A stretch of DNA of 64,000 nucleotides from Selenomonadaceae bacterium (lineage in GTDB: Bacteria; Bacillota; Negativicutes; Selenomonadales; Selenomonadaceae). This document shows positions 44,304 through 52,630 of this stretch, piece after piece; the stretch's first letter is position 1, and the number at the start of each line of letters is the position of its first letter. The notes beneath the pieces are model-generated. The model did not search any database and was not told the origin of the DNA. It saw nothing but the letters and a program-made list of their open reading frames with translations. The stretch is taken from the NCBI GenBank assembly GCA_017476005.1, contig JAFVEM010000004.1:16476-80475 (forward strand), in the 5' to 3' direction. The position numbers and the translations under genes were made by a program.

Positions 44304-45479
44304 TTATTCGGCCTCGGGCATAATCTTGGCCACCATCACCCGGTCGCCGCCTTTGTTTTCTAGGATAACGGCCTGCTTGATGGGATTATGGTTTTTATCC
44401 ATGGTGATGGTGCCGGTGCCAACCTGCAAATCCTTGGTAGTGGCCAGCGCATCTCTTATTTTTTCGGGGTCATCCGTACCCGCTCTCTTTAAGGCATCCA
44501 CGATGAGCCGACCGGCATCGTAGCCCAAAGCGGCAAAGACATTGGGCGCATGACCGTACTCTTTTTGGTAAGCGTCGATAAAGCCCTTAACGCTCTCGTC
44601 TTTATCGGAGTAGTGGGTGCTGAAGAAAGTATTATTGAGCGCCTCGGCCCCTGCGATGTCCGCCACCTTCACATCGTCCCAACCGTCGGTACCCAAAATT
44701 GGGGAGGTAACGCCCAGTTCCCGAGCTTGCTTGACGATTTTGCCCACTTCTTCATAGTAAGCCGGGACAAAAATCACGTCGGCGTTGGCGGTTTTAATTT
44801 TCGTCAAAGTAGCCTTAAAATCCTGGTCTTTCTGGAGGAAAGCCTCTTCCATCACCACTTGCCCCCCGGCGGCGGTGAATTTTTCTTTAAAGACCTGCCC
44901 TAGGCTCTTGGAGTAATCGGAGCTGTTGTCCACATAGACAACGGCAGTCTTGGCCTTGAGGTTATCGGCGGCAAATTTCGCCATCACGTCGCCCTGTTGG
45001 GGGTCGATAAAGCAACTGCGGAAAATGAAATCCTTTACTTTGCCGTCCTCGCCTACGGTAACCGCCGGGCTGGTAGCATCAGGCGCTAATACCGGCACTT
45101 TGTTGTCGGTGGCCACTTGGGACTCGGCAATGACGTTAGCGGTGACGGCAGGCCCTATGATAGCCTTCACCATGTCCTCGGAGATGAGCTTGGTCGCTGC
45201 GTTCACCGACTCCGAAGCCTCGGACTTATTATCCACCTGAATGAGCTTCAAGGTTTTGCCGTTCACGCCGCCGGCCTCGTTAGCCTCCTTCAAGGCAAGT
45301 TTCAGCCCCTCCAAAGAGGCGTTACCGTAGTTGGCCACATTCCCGGTCATTTCAAAGTTAGCGCCAATGCGTATCTCGTCACTCTTGGCTTCTTCGCCAC
45401 CACAACCTGCGAGTAATGTACCCAGCAGGAGCGTACCGGAGAGAAGCGCCGCGACACGCTTCAGTTTTTTATTAAACAT
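44304..45479 (-). CDS. livK: Branched-chain amino acid binding lipoprotein LivK
   Basis: The 391-residue protein has a lipoprotein signal with lipobox LLAGC (Cys26) and a type I periplasmic-binding fold: RIGANFEMTGNVANYGNASLEG, AIIGPAVTAN, GTDGWDDVKVAD and ALGYDAGRLIVDALKRAG. It captures Leu/Ile/Val or similar for LivHMGF. It has its own promoter. Confidence 0.93.
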   Translation of the reverse strand: MFNKKLKRVAALLSGTLLLGTLLAGCGGEEAKSDEIRIGANFEMTGNVANYGNASLEGLKLALKEANEAGGVNGKTLKLIQVDNKSEASESVNAATKLISEDMVKAIIGPAVTANVIAESQVATDNKVPVLAPDATSPAVTVGEDGKVKDFIFRSCFIDPQQGDVMAKFAADNLKAKTAVVYVDNSSDYSKSLGQVFKEKFTAAGGQVVMEEAFLQKDQDFKATLTKIKTANADVIFVPAYYEEVGKIVKQARELGVTSPILGTDGWDDVKVADIAGAEALNNTFFSTHYSDKDESVKGFIDAYQKEYGHAPNVFAALGYDAGRLIVDALKRAGTDDPEKIRDALATTKDLQVGTGTITMDKNHNPIKQAVILENKGGDRVMVAKIMPEAE

Positions 45480-45511
45480 AAACGAATCCCCTTTCCCAAA
45501 ACATAGCCCAC

Positions 45512-45540
45512 ATTATAGAGAGGAAGCGGCTTATCGTCAA
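45512..45540 (-). promoter_or_regulatory. Promoter of the liv operon
   Basis: Read leftward, TTGACG (45535-45540) and a perfect TATAAT (45512-45517) are 17 bases apart, 33 bases before the livK start. Confidence 0.8.
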
Positions 45541-45553
45541 GGGAGTTTTTTAT

Positions 45554-47857
45554 TTACATGAACCGACGTTCGCCCACGGCGCCGATTTTAAAGTCATTGA
45601 GTTTCAGCTCGGAACTGTCCATGAAATCCCGGAAGTCGCCTACATACTCTCGAAAATCTTCGGCCACCTCATGGCTGGAGAAAAAGAGGCGCATATCCAG
45701 CTCCGTGTTGTTATATACCCGGCAGGTTATTTCCACCGCGCCGATGTTATCGGTAAGTAGGCAGAGTCTCAGCCAAGTTTCCTTTTCCCACTGGCCGGTC
45801 TCGGGATCCATAGCGTCCTCGTCATAGACATGAATGTAAGTGGGGTAGGCTTTCTCGTTTTCCCCCATGTAAATGGGGAGCATGAAGTTTAAGGAGCGTT
45901 GCCCCTGCACGGTAGAGGAGTTATCGCCGCCCATGGAGTGCCGCATGGTCACCACAAATTCCGCCAGTTGCTTGCCGGCGCTTTTCAGTTGCCGACCGTT
46001 TAAGCGTTTGGCCATGGCGAAATCGCACAGTTGCATAAAAGCCCACAGCCTAGTCAAATCGGGAATATCTTGCTGGGCAGCGGCTTGCTGAATGGTGGCC
46101 GGTACGTTTTGTTGGCACAGGCGCAGGAGGGATTGGAGTTGCCGCGCCTCTTTATCGCTAAGCATGGTTTCATTACCGTTCACAAAATCTTGCAAGAGGA
46201 GAGTATCGCCGGGAGTTAGGGTGGCGCGATTCAGGAGCAAGGCGGCGGCGCTGCGCATGGTGTCCATAGTTTGCGGCGTGTTTTGAATGGTATTGCGCAT
46301 GAATTGGTTTTGAGCTTGCCGGACGGCGCCGGGTTCCCGTCCCACGTTGGCGCCGGGGGCGAACTCGCGCTGATGATTCGCGGCGCCGGAGCGACGCATC
46401 AGGTTGAAAATTTGCTGGGGCGCTTTGGCTTCGGTAGCCGGAGCCGTAGGCGTATTGGTATTCGTCGCTGTCCGGGAGGCAGCTTGCTCGCCGGAGGATT
46501 GCTCGGTGGCGGCTTGTTTGCTGGGCGAACCCGAGGTGGGTGGCGAAGATTGTTGCGAGGGAGGCTGGCCTTGAGCCGGTGTTGCCGCTGGCGCCGATGA
46601 CTGGTTAGTCGACAAGGTGGTGGGGTTCGTTGTCGCCGACGCGTTGGGGGCAGGTGATTGGCCGGCACTAGGCGCAGTCTGGCCTTGAGGCGTTGTCGGC
46701 GTTCCGCCTTGCCCTTGGGGCGTGGCGGCATCTAAAGCGGCACCCTGCCCTCCCTGATTGCCTTGTGGGGCGGTCGGAATTTGTCCCGATTGAGCCGGTG
46801 TAGCTGATTCTGGCAAGGCAGCGTTTTGATTCGCACCTTGAGGCGGTACATTTGTGGGATTCGTCGGTTGCCCCTGAGAAGTTAGCGTCGTGTTTTGATT
46901 GGTTGCCCCGGAAGTCGTCGGCATTTGCCCGGGAGCCTCGCCGCTTGCTGGCGTCGCAACCTGCGTCAAATTTTGATTTGGCAGTTGTCCCGGGGCGGCT
47001 GTCTCGCTGAAATTAGCGCCAAAACCGGCGCCGCTTGGCAGCGAGCCGCCTTGCGACTGGAAGGTTGCGCCGCCAAACTGCCCGGAGGGGATAAATTGAT
47101 TTTGCCCGGAAAAAGCGCCTTGAGCTTGCGTCTGTCCCGGCGTGAAGAAATTCGCCCTGCCCGAGGCTGCCGGATTGCCAGTTGCTGTTTCGCCGCCGGG
47201 ACGGGGCATAAAGTAGCGCACCAGCTGTTTCAAGAACGCCAGCGAATTTTCGTCCTGATTCCCCACCAGCGTTAAATTTTCTCCCAGATTCAGGGAAGAA
47301 AGCAAATACTGCACCGAAGAGGGCATATCCTCCAGCGGCACTTCGTTTAAAAGCTCAAAGGCCATTTTGTTGATCAGCACCGGCTCCAAGGCGTTGCCGG
47401 CTGTTTGGGAGGTCAGGTAGGCTTTCAAATTGGTTAAAAGCGCCGTCAGGCCATCGCTAATCTCCAAGGAATAGCCCTTATCCACCAAATTGCCCATTTG
47501 GGTAAGCATCCGCGACAAGGCCGTCAGTTGCTCCATGGAAAAGCGCTGACTTTCCAAACTGCTGCCGATGCCTTGCTCTAAGGTTTCTTCCATGGAAAAG
47601 GCTTGCTTCATCACGTTTTGGATGACTTTTTGCAAATCCTCCGGCATACGCTCCATACCCTCGGCCTGATAAGTAGAAATTTTGGACAAAATGCCGGCCA
47701 TGTTATCCACCGCATTTTGGATGGTGACGTTGGTGCGAGGACTAAACCCCGAAGAGCCGCCCCCGTCGCCTCGCCTCTGTACTCCTTCGGTGCCGGTGGG
47801 GGCTTGGGGTCTTTCTATAGGGCGAATGCCGACATTCATATTGGTTTCCATGGGCAT
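45554..47857 (-). CDS. FliK/YlqG-like large protein with a low-complexity middle
   Basis: The 767-residue protein has a helical N-terminal 220 residues, a Gln/Pro/Thr/Gly/Ala-rich middle of about 290 residues that is surely disordered, and a folded C-terminus. The C-terminus (about 640-755) resembles the FliK hook-length-control domain: WLRLCLLTDNIGAVEITCRV, DMRLFFSSHE and a final LKLNDFKIGAV strand. Position supports this: it follows rnhB, as ylqG (a FliK-like gene) does in Bacillus subtilis. The FlhB-like ylqH expected next is absent. CGGAGGTGAT precedes the ATG. Whether it works in a flagellum here is unknown. Confidence 0.65.
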   Translation of the reverse strand: MPMETNMNVGIRPIERPQAPTGTEGVQRRGDGGGSSGFSPRTNVTIQNAVDNMAGILSKISTYQAEGMERMPEDLQKVIQNVMKQAFSMEETLEQGIGSSLESQRFSMEQLTALSRMLTQMGNLVDKGYSLEISDGLTALLTNLKAYLTSQTAGNALEPVLINKMAFELLNEVPLEDMPSSVQYLLSSLNLGENLTLVGNQDENSLAFLKQLVRYFMPRPGGETATGNPAASGRANFFTPGQTQAQGAFSGQNQFIPSGQFGGATFQSQGGSLPSGAGFGANFSETAAPGQLPNQNLTQVATPASGEAPGQMPTTSGATNQNTTLTSQGQPTNPTNVPPQGANQNAALPESATPAQSGQIPTAPQGNQGGQGAALDAATPQGQGGTPTTPQGQTAPSAGQSPAPNASATTNPTTLSTNQSSAPAATPAQGQPPSQQSSPPTSGSPSKQAATEQSSGEQAASRTATNTNTPTAPATEAKAPQQIFNLMRRSGAANHQREFAPGANVGREPGAVRQAQNQFMRNTIQNTPQTMDTMRSAAALLLNRATLTPGDTLLLQDFVNGNETMLSDKEARQLQSLLRLCQQNVPATIQQAAAQQDIPDLTRLWAFMQLCDFAMAKRLNGRQLKSAGKQLAEFVVTMRHSMGGDNSSTVQGQRSLNFMLPIYMGENEKAYPTYIHVYDEDAMDPETGQWEKETWLRLCLLTDNIGAVEITCRVYNNTELDMRLFFSSHEVAEDFREYVGDFRDFMDSSELKLNDFKIGAVGERRFM

Positions 47858-47878
47858 AGTATCACCTCCGTTTGTCAG

Positions 47879-48646
47879 TTATTGTGGGGACTCTTGCCGT
47901 AAGGGCGCAAAGGTCAAGCGGTGAATAGGCGAGGGGCCGTATTTTTTGATGGCCGCAAGGTGCGCGAGGGTACCATAGCCCTTATGCTTCGCAAAACCGT
48001 ACTCCGGATACTTGCGGTCGTATTCTTCCATAATCCCGTCGCGAGTGACTTTGGCCACGATGGAAGCCGCCGCAATGGATGCCGATTGGGTATCTCCCCT
48101 GACGATGGCTCTAAAAGGCACGGCAAGATTATTTAAGGGAAAAGCGTCGATCAGCACTTTGTCGGGCTGAGGATTCAGGGCGCTGATGGCCGCATACATG
48201 GCCTGCCGCGTAGCCGCCGCTATATTTATACGGTCAATTTCGGCGGCATCCACCAACTTTACTGCCATCGCCAGCGCGTTGGCCTTTATCGCCTTAAAAA
48301 GAGTTTTTCGCGCTCCGGCCGTAAGTTTTTTTGAATCGTTAAGCCGCGGCAGATACAGCCCCCGGGGCAAAATAACCGCCGCCGCCGCCACCGGCCCGGC
48401 TAAGGGCCCACGTCCGGCCTCATCCACTCCGGCCACGAGCTGAAAACCTTCGCGAAAAGCCTCGTCCTCAAAGGCATAAAGCGCGGCCACTCGCGCCTCG
48501 TCCCGTTTCTTTCTTCGCCAACGCTCAGCCAACAGTGGCACCGTATCGCGTCGGTCACTGGCGCAGGCCGTCAAAAATTCCTCGGTTACGGCGTCCTTTT
48601 GCAAAAGATACACTATCTCTTTTATCGTCAAGTTTTGCGGATTCAT
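47879..48646 (-). CDS. rnhB: Ribonuclease HII
   Basis: The 255-residue enzyme has VAGVDEAGRGPLAGPV with the first catalytic Asp and Glu, LIDAF with the next Asp and the SIAAASIVAKVTRD motif. It cuts RNA in RNA-DNA hybrids and excises single ribonucleotides. The N-terminal 70-residue extension is as in Bacillus RnhB. It follows ylqF by 11 bases. Confidence 0.94.
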   Translation of the reverse strand: MNPQNLTIKEIVYLLQKDAVTEEFLTACASDRRDTVPLLAERWRRKKRDEARVAALYAFEDEAFREGFQLVAGVDEAGRGPLAGPVAAAAVILPRGLYLPRLNDSKKLTAGARKTLFKAIKANALAMAVKLVDAAEIDRINIAAATRQAMYAAISALNPQPDKVLIDAFPLNNLAVPFRAIVRGDTQSASIAAASIVAKVTRDGIMEEYDRKYPEYGFAKHKGYGTLAHLAAIKKYGPSPIHRLTFAPLRQESPQ

Positions 48647-48657
48647 TAAATACTCCC

Positions 48658-49533
48658 TTATGCAACCGGGGGATTTTCCAAGGTAATTTTGCCGAGTTTC
48701 CCGGCGCGAAATTCGCTTAAAACAATGCGCTCAGTTTTTTCTAAATCCACGAGGCCGCCCTTGAGGAGGCAACCGCGGCGGCGGCCTATGTCCGCCAAAA
48801 TTTCTTGTCCCCGCGGCGGCTGAGAAATTTCGGCTAATTTGTACCGCTCTTTGAGTACCCGGGGATAATTTTCGCCCAAAAATTCTAGGAGCAGGGCGGC
48901 TACTCCCTCCCGGTCGTAAATCTCATCTTTAATGGCGCCGGTAAAGGCCAGTTTCAAACCCACGGTCATATCTTCAAACTTCGGCCAGAGAATCCCCGGC
49001 GTGTCCAAAAGCTCAAGGCTCGCCCCTATTTTTATCCACTGTTTGGCGCGAGTCAGTCCCGGAGTGTTGGCTGTTTTGGCCTTGGCGGCTCCTGCCAAGC
49101 GATTTATCAAAGACGATTTCCCCACGTTGGGAATCCCTAAAATCATGGCTCTGGCCGCCCTTTTTTTGGCGCCGCGCGCCACCAATTTTTCCGCTTGCGG
49201 AGCGGCGAGCGCAGTTACCTTGGCCGTCAGTTCCTTTAGCCCTTGACCGGTGGCGCAGGCTACCGCTACCGCCGGTAAATTCTGCGCCGCAAAAAAAGCC
49301 AGCCACTTTTTCGTTTGGAGCCTGTCCGCTAAGTCCGCCTTGTTCAGCACGATGAGCCTCGGTTTATCGCCGATAATTTCCTGTAGCAACGGATTGGCGC
49401 TGCTCACGGGGATTCTGGCATCAAGTAACTCCATGACCACATCAACCAGCGGCAAATTTTCTTCCACAATGCGCCTAGCTCGTTTCATGTGACCGGGGAA
49501 CCATTGCAGGGTGGGTATGGTAGTCTCGACCAT
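48658..49533 (-). CDS. ylqF: Ribosome biogenesis GTPase YlqF/RbgA
   Basis: The 291-residue circularly permuted GTPase has G4 NKADLAD first, then GIPNVGKSSLINRLAG (G1), TPGLTRAKQWI and DTPGILWPKFED (G3). The N-terminal IPTLQWFPGHMKRARR is diagnostic of RbgA. It acts late in 50S assembly. It starts 3 bases after the dmlA-like stop, so all four leftward genes 50601-45554 form one operon. Confidence 0.94.
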   Translation of the reverse strand: MVETTIPTLQWFPGHMKRARRIVEENLPLVDVVMELLDARIPVSSANPLLQEIIGDKPRLIVLNKADLADRLQTKKWLAFFAAQNLPAVAVACATGQGLKELTAKVTALAAPQAEKLVARGAKKRAARAMILGIPNVGKSSLINRLAGAAKAKTANTPGLTRAKQWIKIGASLELLDTPGILWPKFEDMTVGLKLAFTGAIKDEIYDREGVAALLLEFLGENYPRVLKERYKLAEISQPPRGQEILADIGRRRGCLLKGGLVDLEKTERIVLSEFRAGKLGKITLENPPVA

Positions 49534-49536
49534 GGT

Positions 49537-50601
49537 CTAGCCTCTGAGCATGGCCACAATGGCCTCCCCCACTTCTTGAGTGTTGGCGATGCCGCCTAAA
49601 TCGGGAGTGAGGGTCTTTTTTTCCGTTAGCAGCGTTTCGATGGCGCTGATTACTCGCTCTCCCCAAAGATTTTCGCCAAAGAAATCAAGCATTTGGCTGA
49701 CGCTCCAAACTGCGGCCAAGGGATTGGCGATGCCCTGGCCGGCAATATCGGGGGCGCTGCCGTGGATAGGCTCGAACATACTGGGGAATTTTCTTTCAGG
49801 ATTCAGATTGGCTCCGGCGGCCAATCCCATACCTCCGGCGATGGCGGCGCCGAGATCCGTGAGAATATCCCCAAAAAGATTGCTGGTAACAACCACCTGA
49901 AAGCGTTTCGGATCTTTCACAAAAAACATACTGGCGGCATCCACCATGAGGGAATAGGTCTTGACCTTCGGATAATCCTTGCCCACCTCGCGGAAAATTT
50001 CGTCCCAAAACACCATAGAATACCCTAAGGCGTTTCCCTTGGTGACGCTGGTGAGAGTTTTGTGTTCCTTTTGCGCCAGCTCGTAGGCGTAGCGAATGAC
50101 TCGCTCGCAACCGTGACGAGAAAATACCCCCGTCTGTAAGGCCACCTCGCGTGGGGTGCCACGATAGAGCCTGCCCCCCACATTGGCATACTCCCCTTCG
50201 CTGTTTTCTCGCACCACGACCATATCCACCTCGGCGGCGGTCACGTCTTTCAGTGGACAAGGCGCTCCCTTGAGCAATTTAACGGGGCGTAGGTTTATGT
50301 ACTCATCGAAGCCGCGACGAATTTTTAGAAGAAGTCCTTCTAAGGAAACATTGTCGGGAACGCCGGGGTAGCCCACAGCGCCCAGATAAACGGCGTCGAA
50401 AGTTTTCAATACGTCAAGCCCATCCGCCGGCATCATTTCCCCGGTCTTTAAGTAATATTCGCAACCCCAAGGAAAATCCGTAAACTCCACCGTAAAATTT
50501 CCGTCCAGCTTAGCCACCTCGGCCAAAACCTTTTTGCCTACGGCCACTACTTCGGGGCCGATACCGTCTCCGGCTATCACGGCTATTTTATAATTTTTCA
50601 C
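49537..50601 (-). CDS. dmlA: D-malate/tartrate dehydrogenase (decarboxylating), DmlA family
   Basis: The 354-residue protein belongs to the isocitrate/isopropylmalate dehydrogenase fold. It has GDGIGPEV, DAVYLGAVGYPGVPDNVSL and the FDEYINLRPVKLL strand that marks the DmlA/tartrate group. VVRENSEGEYANVGGR and SNLFGDILTDLGAAIAGGMG are also present. It oxidises D-malate or tartrate with NAD and metal, yielding pyruvate or a related acid and CO2. The start is GTG 50601 with GAGGTGAT upstream. DcuB at 60 kb could supply C4 acids. 3-Isopropylmalate activity cannot be excluded, but no leu genes are near. Confidence 0.8.
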   Translation of the reverse strand: MKNYKIAVIAGDGIGPEVVAVGKKVLAEVAKLDGNFTVEFTDFPWGCEYYLKTGEMMPADGLDVLKTFDAVYLGAVGYPGVPDNVSLEGLLLKIRRGFDEYINLRPVKLLKGAPCPLKDVTAAEVDMVVVRENSEGEYANVGGRLYRGTPREVALQTGVFSRHGCERVIRYAYELAQKEHKTLTSVTKGNALGYSMVFWDEIFREVGKDYPKVKTYSLMVDAASMFFVKDPKRFQVVVTSNLFGDILTDLGAAIAGGMGLAAGANLNPERKFPSMFEPIHGSAPDIAGQGIANPLAAVWSVSQMLDFFGENLWGERVISAIETLLTEKKTLTPDLGGIANTQEVGEAIVAMLRG

Positions 50602-50621
50602 ACTATCACCTCAAAACACAC

Positions 50622-50657
50622 TTGCCCAAGGGATTTTGAGCAGAATCCCTTGGGCAA
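50622..50657. repeat. Perfect 14-bp hairpin after guaB
   Basis: TTGCCCAAGGGATT and AATCCCTTGGGCAA flank an 8-base loop. No T-run follows on either side, so it is not a standard terminator. It adjoins family A copy 7. Confidence 0.6.
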
Positions 50658-50663
50658 ATCATT

Positions 50664-50813
50664 TAAAAGGGGTGCAGGGGCTTTGCCCCACACCCTACCA
50701 AAGGGCTTCGCCCTCTGGACTCCCAGCAGGGACTTGCGCCCCTGCACCCCATAATAAATCTATTAAGGGTGCAGGGGGATTATCCCCCTGCTGGGGTTTG
50801 GGGCAAAGCCCCA
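50664..50813. repeat. Family A dispersed hairpin repeat, copy 7 (long form, reversed relative to copy 3)
   Basis: It has the same modules as copy 3 in reverse order: GGGGCTTTGCCCC, AGGGCTTCGCCCT, CAGCAGGGAC...CCCCTGCACCCC, CAGGGGGATTATCCCCCTG and TTTGGGGCAAAGCCCCAA. It lies between guaB and the dmlA-like gene. Confidence 0.75.
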
Positions 50814-50819
50814 ATCAAT

Positions 50820-52331
50820 TCAATTGCTCCTCGCCGTAAACTGATCGCGTAAAATAACGTCGTGAGAACCGCCTTCCACGATGCTGGTGGCGGAAACCAA
50901 AGTAATCCGCGCCTTTTCCCGGAACTCGGGGAGGGTGAGGGCGCCGCAGTTGCACATGGTGGAGCGAATTTTGGCCAGCGTCACGCCCACGTTGCTTTTT
51001 AGGGAACCGGCGTAGGGAACGTAGGAATCCACCCCTTCCTCGAAAGAAAGTTTTTTGGCGCCTCCCAAATCGTAGCGTTGCCAATTGCGCGCGCGGTTAG
51101 AACCTTCGCCCCAATATTCCTTGTAATAGGTGCCGTTGACGCGAATCTTGTCGGAGGGGCTTTCATCGAAACGGGAGAAATACCGCCCCAGCATGAGGAA
51201 ATCAGCCCCCATGGCTAAAGCCAAGGTCATGTGATAATCATGGACAATGCCGCCGTCGGAACAAACCGGCACATAAATCCCCGTTTCCGCAAAGTATTCG
51301 TCCCTAGCCCGGCAGACATCAATGAGCGCCGTGGCCTGACCGCGACCGATGCCTTTGGTTTCTCGGGTGATGCAGATGGAGCCGCCGCCGATGCCCACTT
51401 TGATAAAATCCGCGCCGGCTTCGGCCAAAAAGCGAAAACCGTCGGCATCCACCACGTTGCCGGCGCCCACTTTCACATCCGCGCCGAAATTTTCGTGGAT
51501 GTAGCGCAAAGTAATACGCTGCCACTCGCTGAAGCCTTCGGAAGAATCGATGCAAAGCACGTCGGCTCCGGCCTTGATTAGCGCCGGCACTCTTTCGGCA
51601 TAATCCCGGGTGTTGATACCGGCGCCCACGATGTAGCGTTTTTTGCTGTCGATAAGCTCTAGTTCATTTTCCTTGTTGTCGGTGTAGTCCTTGCGGAAAA
51701 CCATGTAGCGAAGCCGTTGGTTTTTGTCTATGAGGGGAAGCATATTGAGCTTGTGTTCCCAAATGAGGTCGTTGGCTTGGGAAAGGGTGGTGGTGTCGGC
51801 GTCGGCGTAAATGAGCTTCTCAAAGGGAGTCATGAAGTCTTTGGCTTGTTCCTCGCCGGTCATGCGCGACACGCGATAATCACGACTGGTGACGATACCC
51901 AAAAGTTTTCCCGTGGCGGTGCCGTCTTCGGTAACGGCCATGGTGGAGTGTCCCGTTTGGTCTAGGAGCGCCAAAATTTCATTTAAGGTGGTGTCGGGCT
52001 TGATGTTGGAATCGCTGCTGACGAAGCCCGATTTGTAATTTTTCACGCGCCGTACCATGGCGGCCTCTTCCTCCACGGACTGAGAGCCGTAAATAAAGGA
52101 GACGCCCCCCTCCTTCGCTAGGGCAATGGCCATGGTGTCGTTCGACACCGCCTGCATAATGGCAGAGGTCATGGGGATATTCATGAAAAGCGCCGCCTCT
52201 TCCCCCCGTTTGAATTTCACCAAAGGAGTTCTGAGGGAAACATTGGTCGGAATACATTGCGCCGAGGAATACCCCGGCACCAGCAAATATTCCCCAAAGG
52301 TGTGGGAGGGTTCCTGAAAATAATAAGCCAA
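50820..52331 (-). CDS. guaB: IMP dehydrogenase
   Basis: The 503-residue protein has the TIM barrel with two inserted CBS domains (about 95-225; [21 protein letters not shown] and [16 protein letters not shown]). The active-site loop is [12 protein letters not shown] with catalytic Cys320, and [11 protein letters not shown] follows. It makes XMP for GTP synthesis. The loop differs from the textbook GPGSICTTR, so this is a divergent IMPDH branch. The start is TTG 52331 with GGAAGG 8 bases upstream. The 150 bases after it hold a family A repeat. Confidence 0.88.
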   Translation of the reverse strand: MAYYFQEPSHTFGEYLLVPGYSSAQCIPTNVSLRTPLVKFKRGEEAALFMNIPMTSAIMQAVSNDTMAIALAKEGGVSFIYGSQSVEEEAAMVRRVKNYKSGFVSSDSNIKPDTTLNEILALLDQTGHSTMAVTEDGTATGKLLGIVTSRDYRVSRMTGEEQAKDFMTPFEKLIYADADTTTLSQANDLIWEHKLNMLPLIDKNQRLRYMVFRKDYTDNKENELELIDSKKRYIVGAGINTRDYAERVPALIKAGADVLCIDSSEGFSEWQRITLRYIHENFGADVKVGAGNVVDADGFRFLAEAGADFIKVGIGGGSICITRETKGIGRGQATALIDVCRARDEYFAETGIYVPVCSDGGIVHDYHMTLALAMGADFLMLGRYFSRFDESPSDKIRVNGTYYKEYWGEGSNRARNWQRYDLGGAKKLSFEEGVDSYVPYAGSLKSNVGVTLAKIRSTMCNCGALTLPEFREKARITLVSATSIVEGGSHDVILRDQFTARSN

Positions 52332-52378
52332 CGTGCATACCTTCCTTCTTGCGCAAGAAATTTTCTAGGGGTATATAT

Positions 52379-52485
52379 TATACTGGATAACGTTAGATCT
52401 TTCCGTAGGAAAGTCTTACGTTATCCGTATATACCGCGGACGAATTGTCCCAAAGAGGAATAATTTTTTCTTCGCGAGTATAGCG
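52379..52485. repeat. Family B 107-bp hairpin repeat, copy 2
   Basis: Same length and order as 38948-39054. The hairpin arms are nearly identical in both and a difference falls in the loop (GCA versus GTA). It lies between guaB and the CheB-like gene, which diverge. Confidence 0.85.
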
Positions 52486-52579
52486 CTTATGATATATAAA
52501 TACGCGGCGAAAGTCAACGGAGGGAATTTACTAATTTACTTTCGCTTGAGTTGCGCGACGGAAAAAGTTTTCTTTTTGG

Positions 52580-52609
52580 TTGAAAAATAATTGGCATTTG
52601 GTTTATAAT
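52580..52609 (+). promoter_or_regulatory. Promoter of the cheB-like gene
   Basis: TTGAAA and TATAAT are 18 bases apart, 21 bases before the ATG. Confidence 0.65.
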
Positions 52610-52630
52610 GTGAGATTAGAAGGTGATTAC

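Noticed and set aside
50622..50657. Terminator call for the perfect hairpin
   Set aside because: The stem is strong but no T-run follows on either strand.
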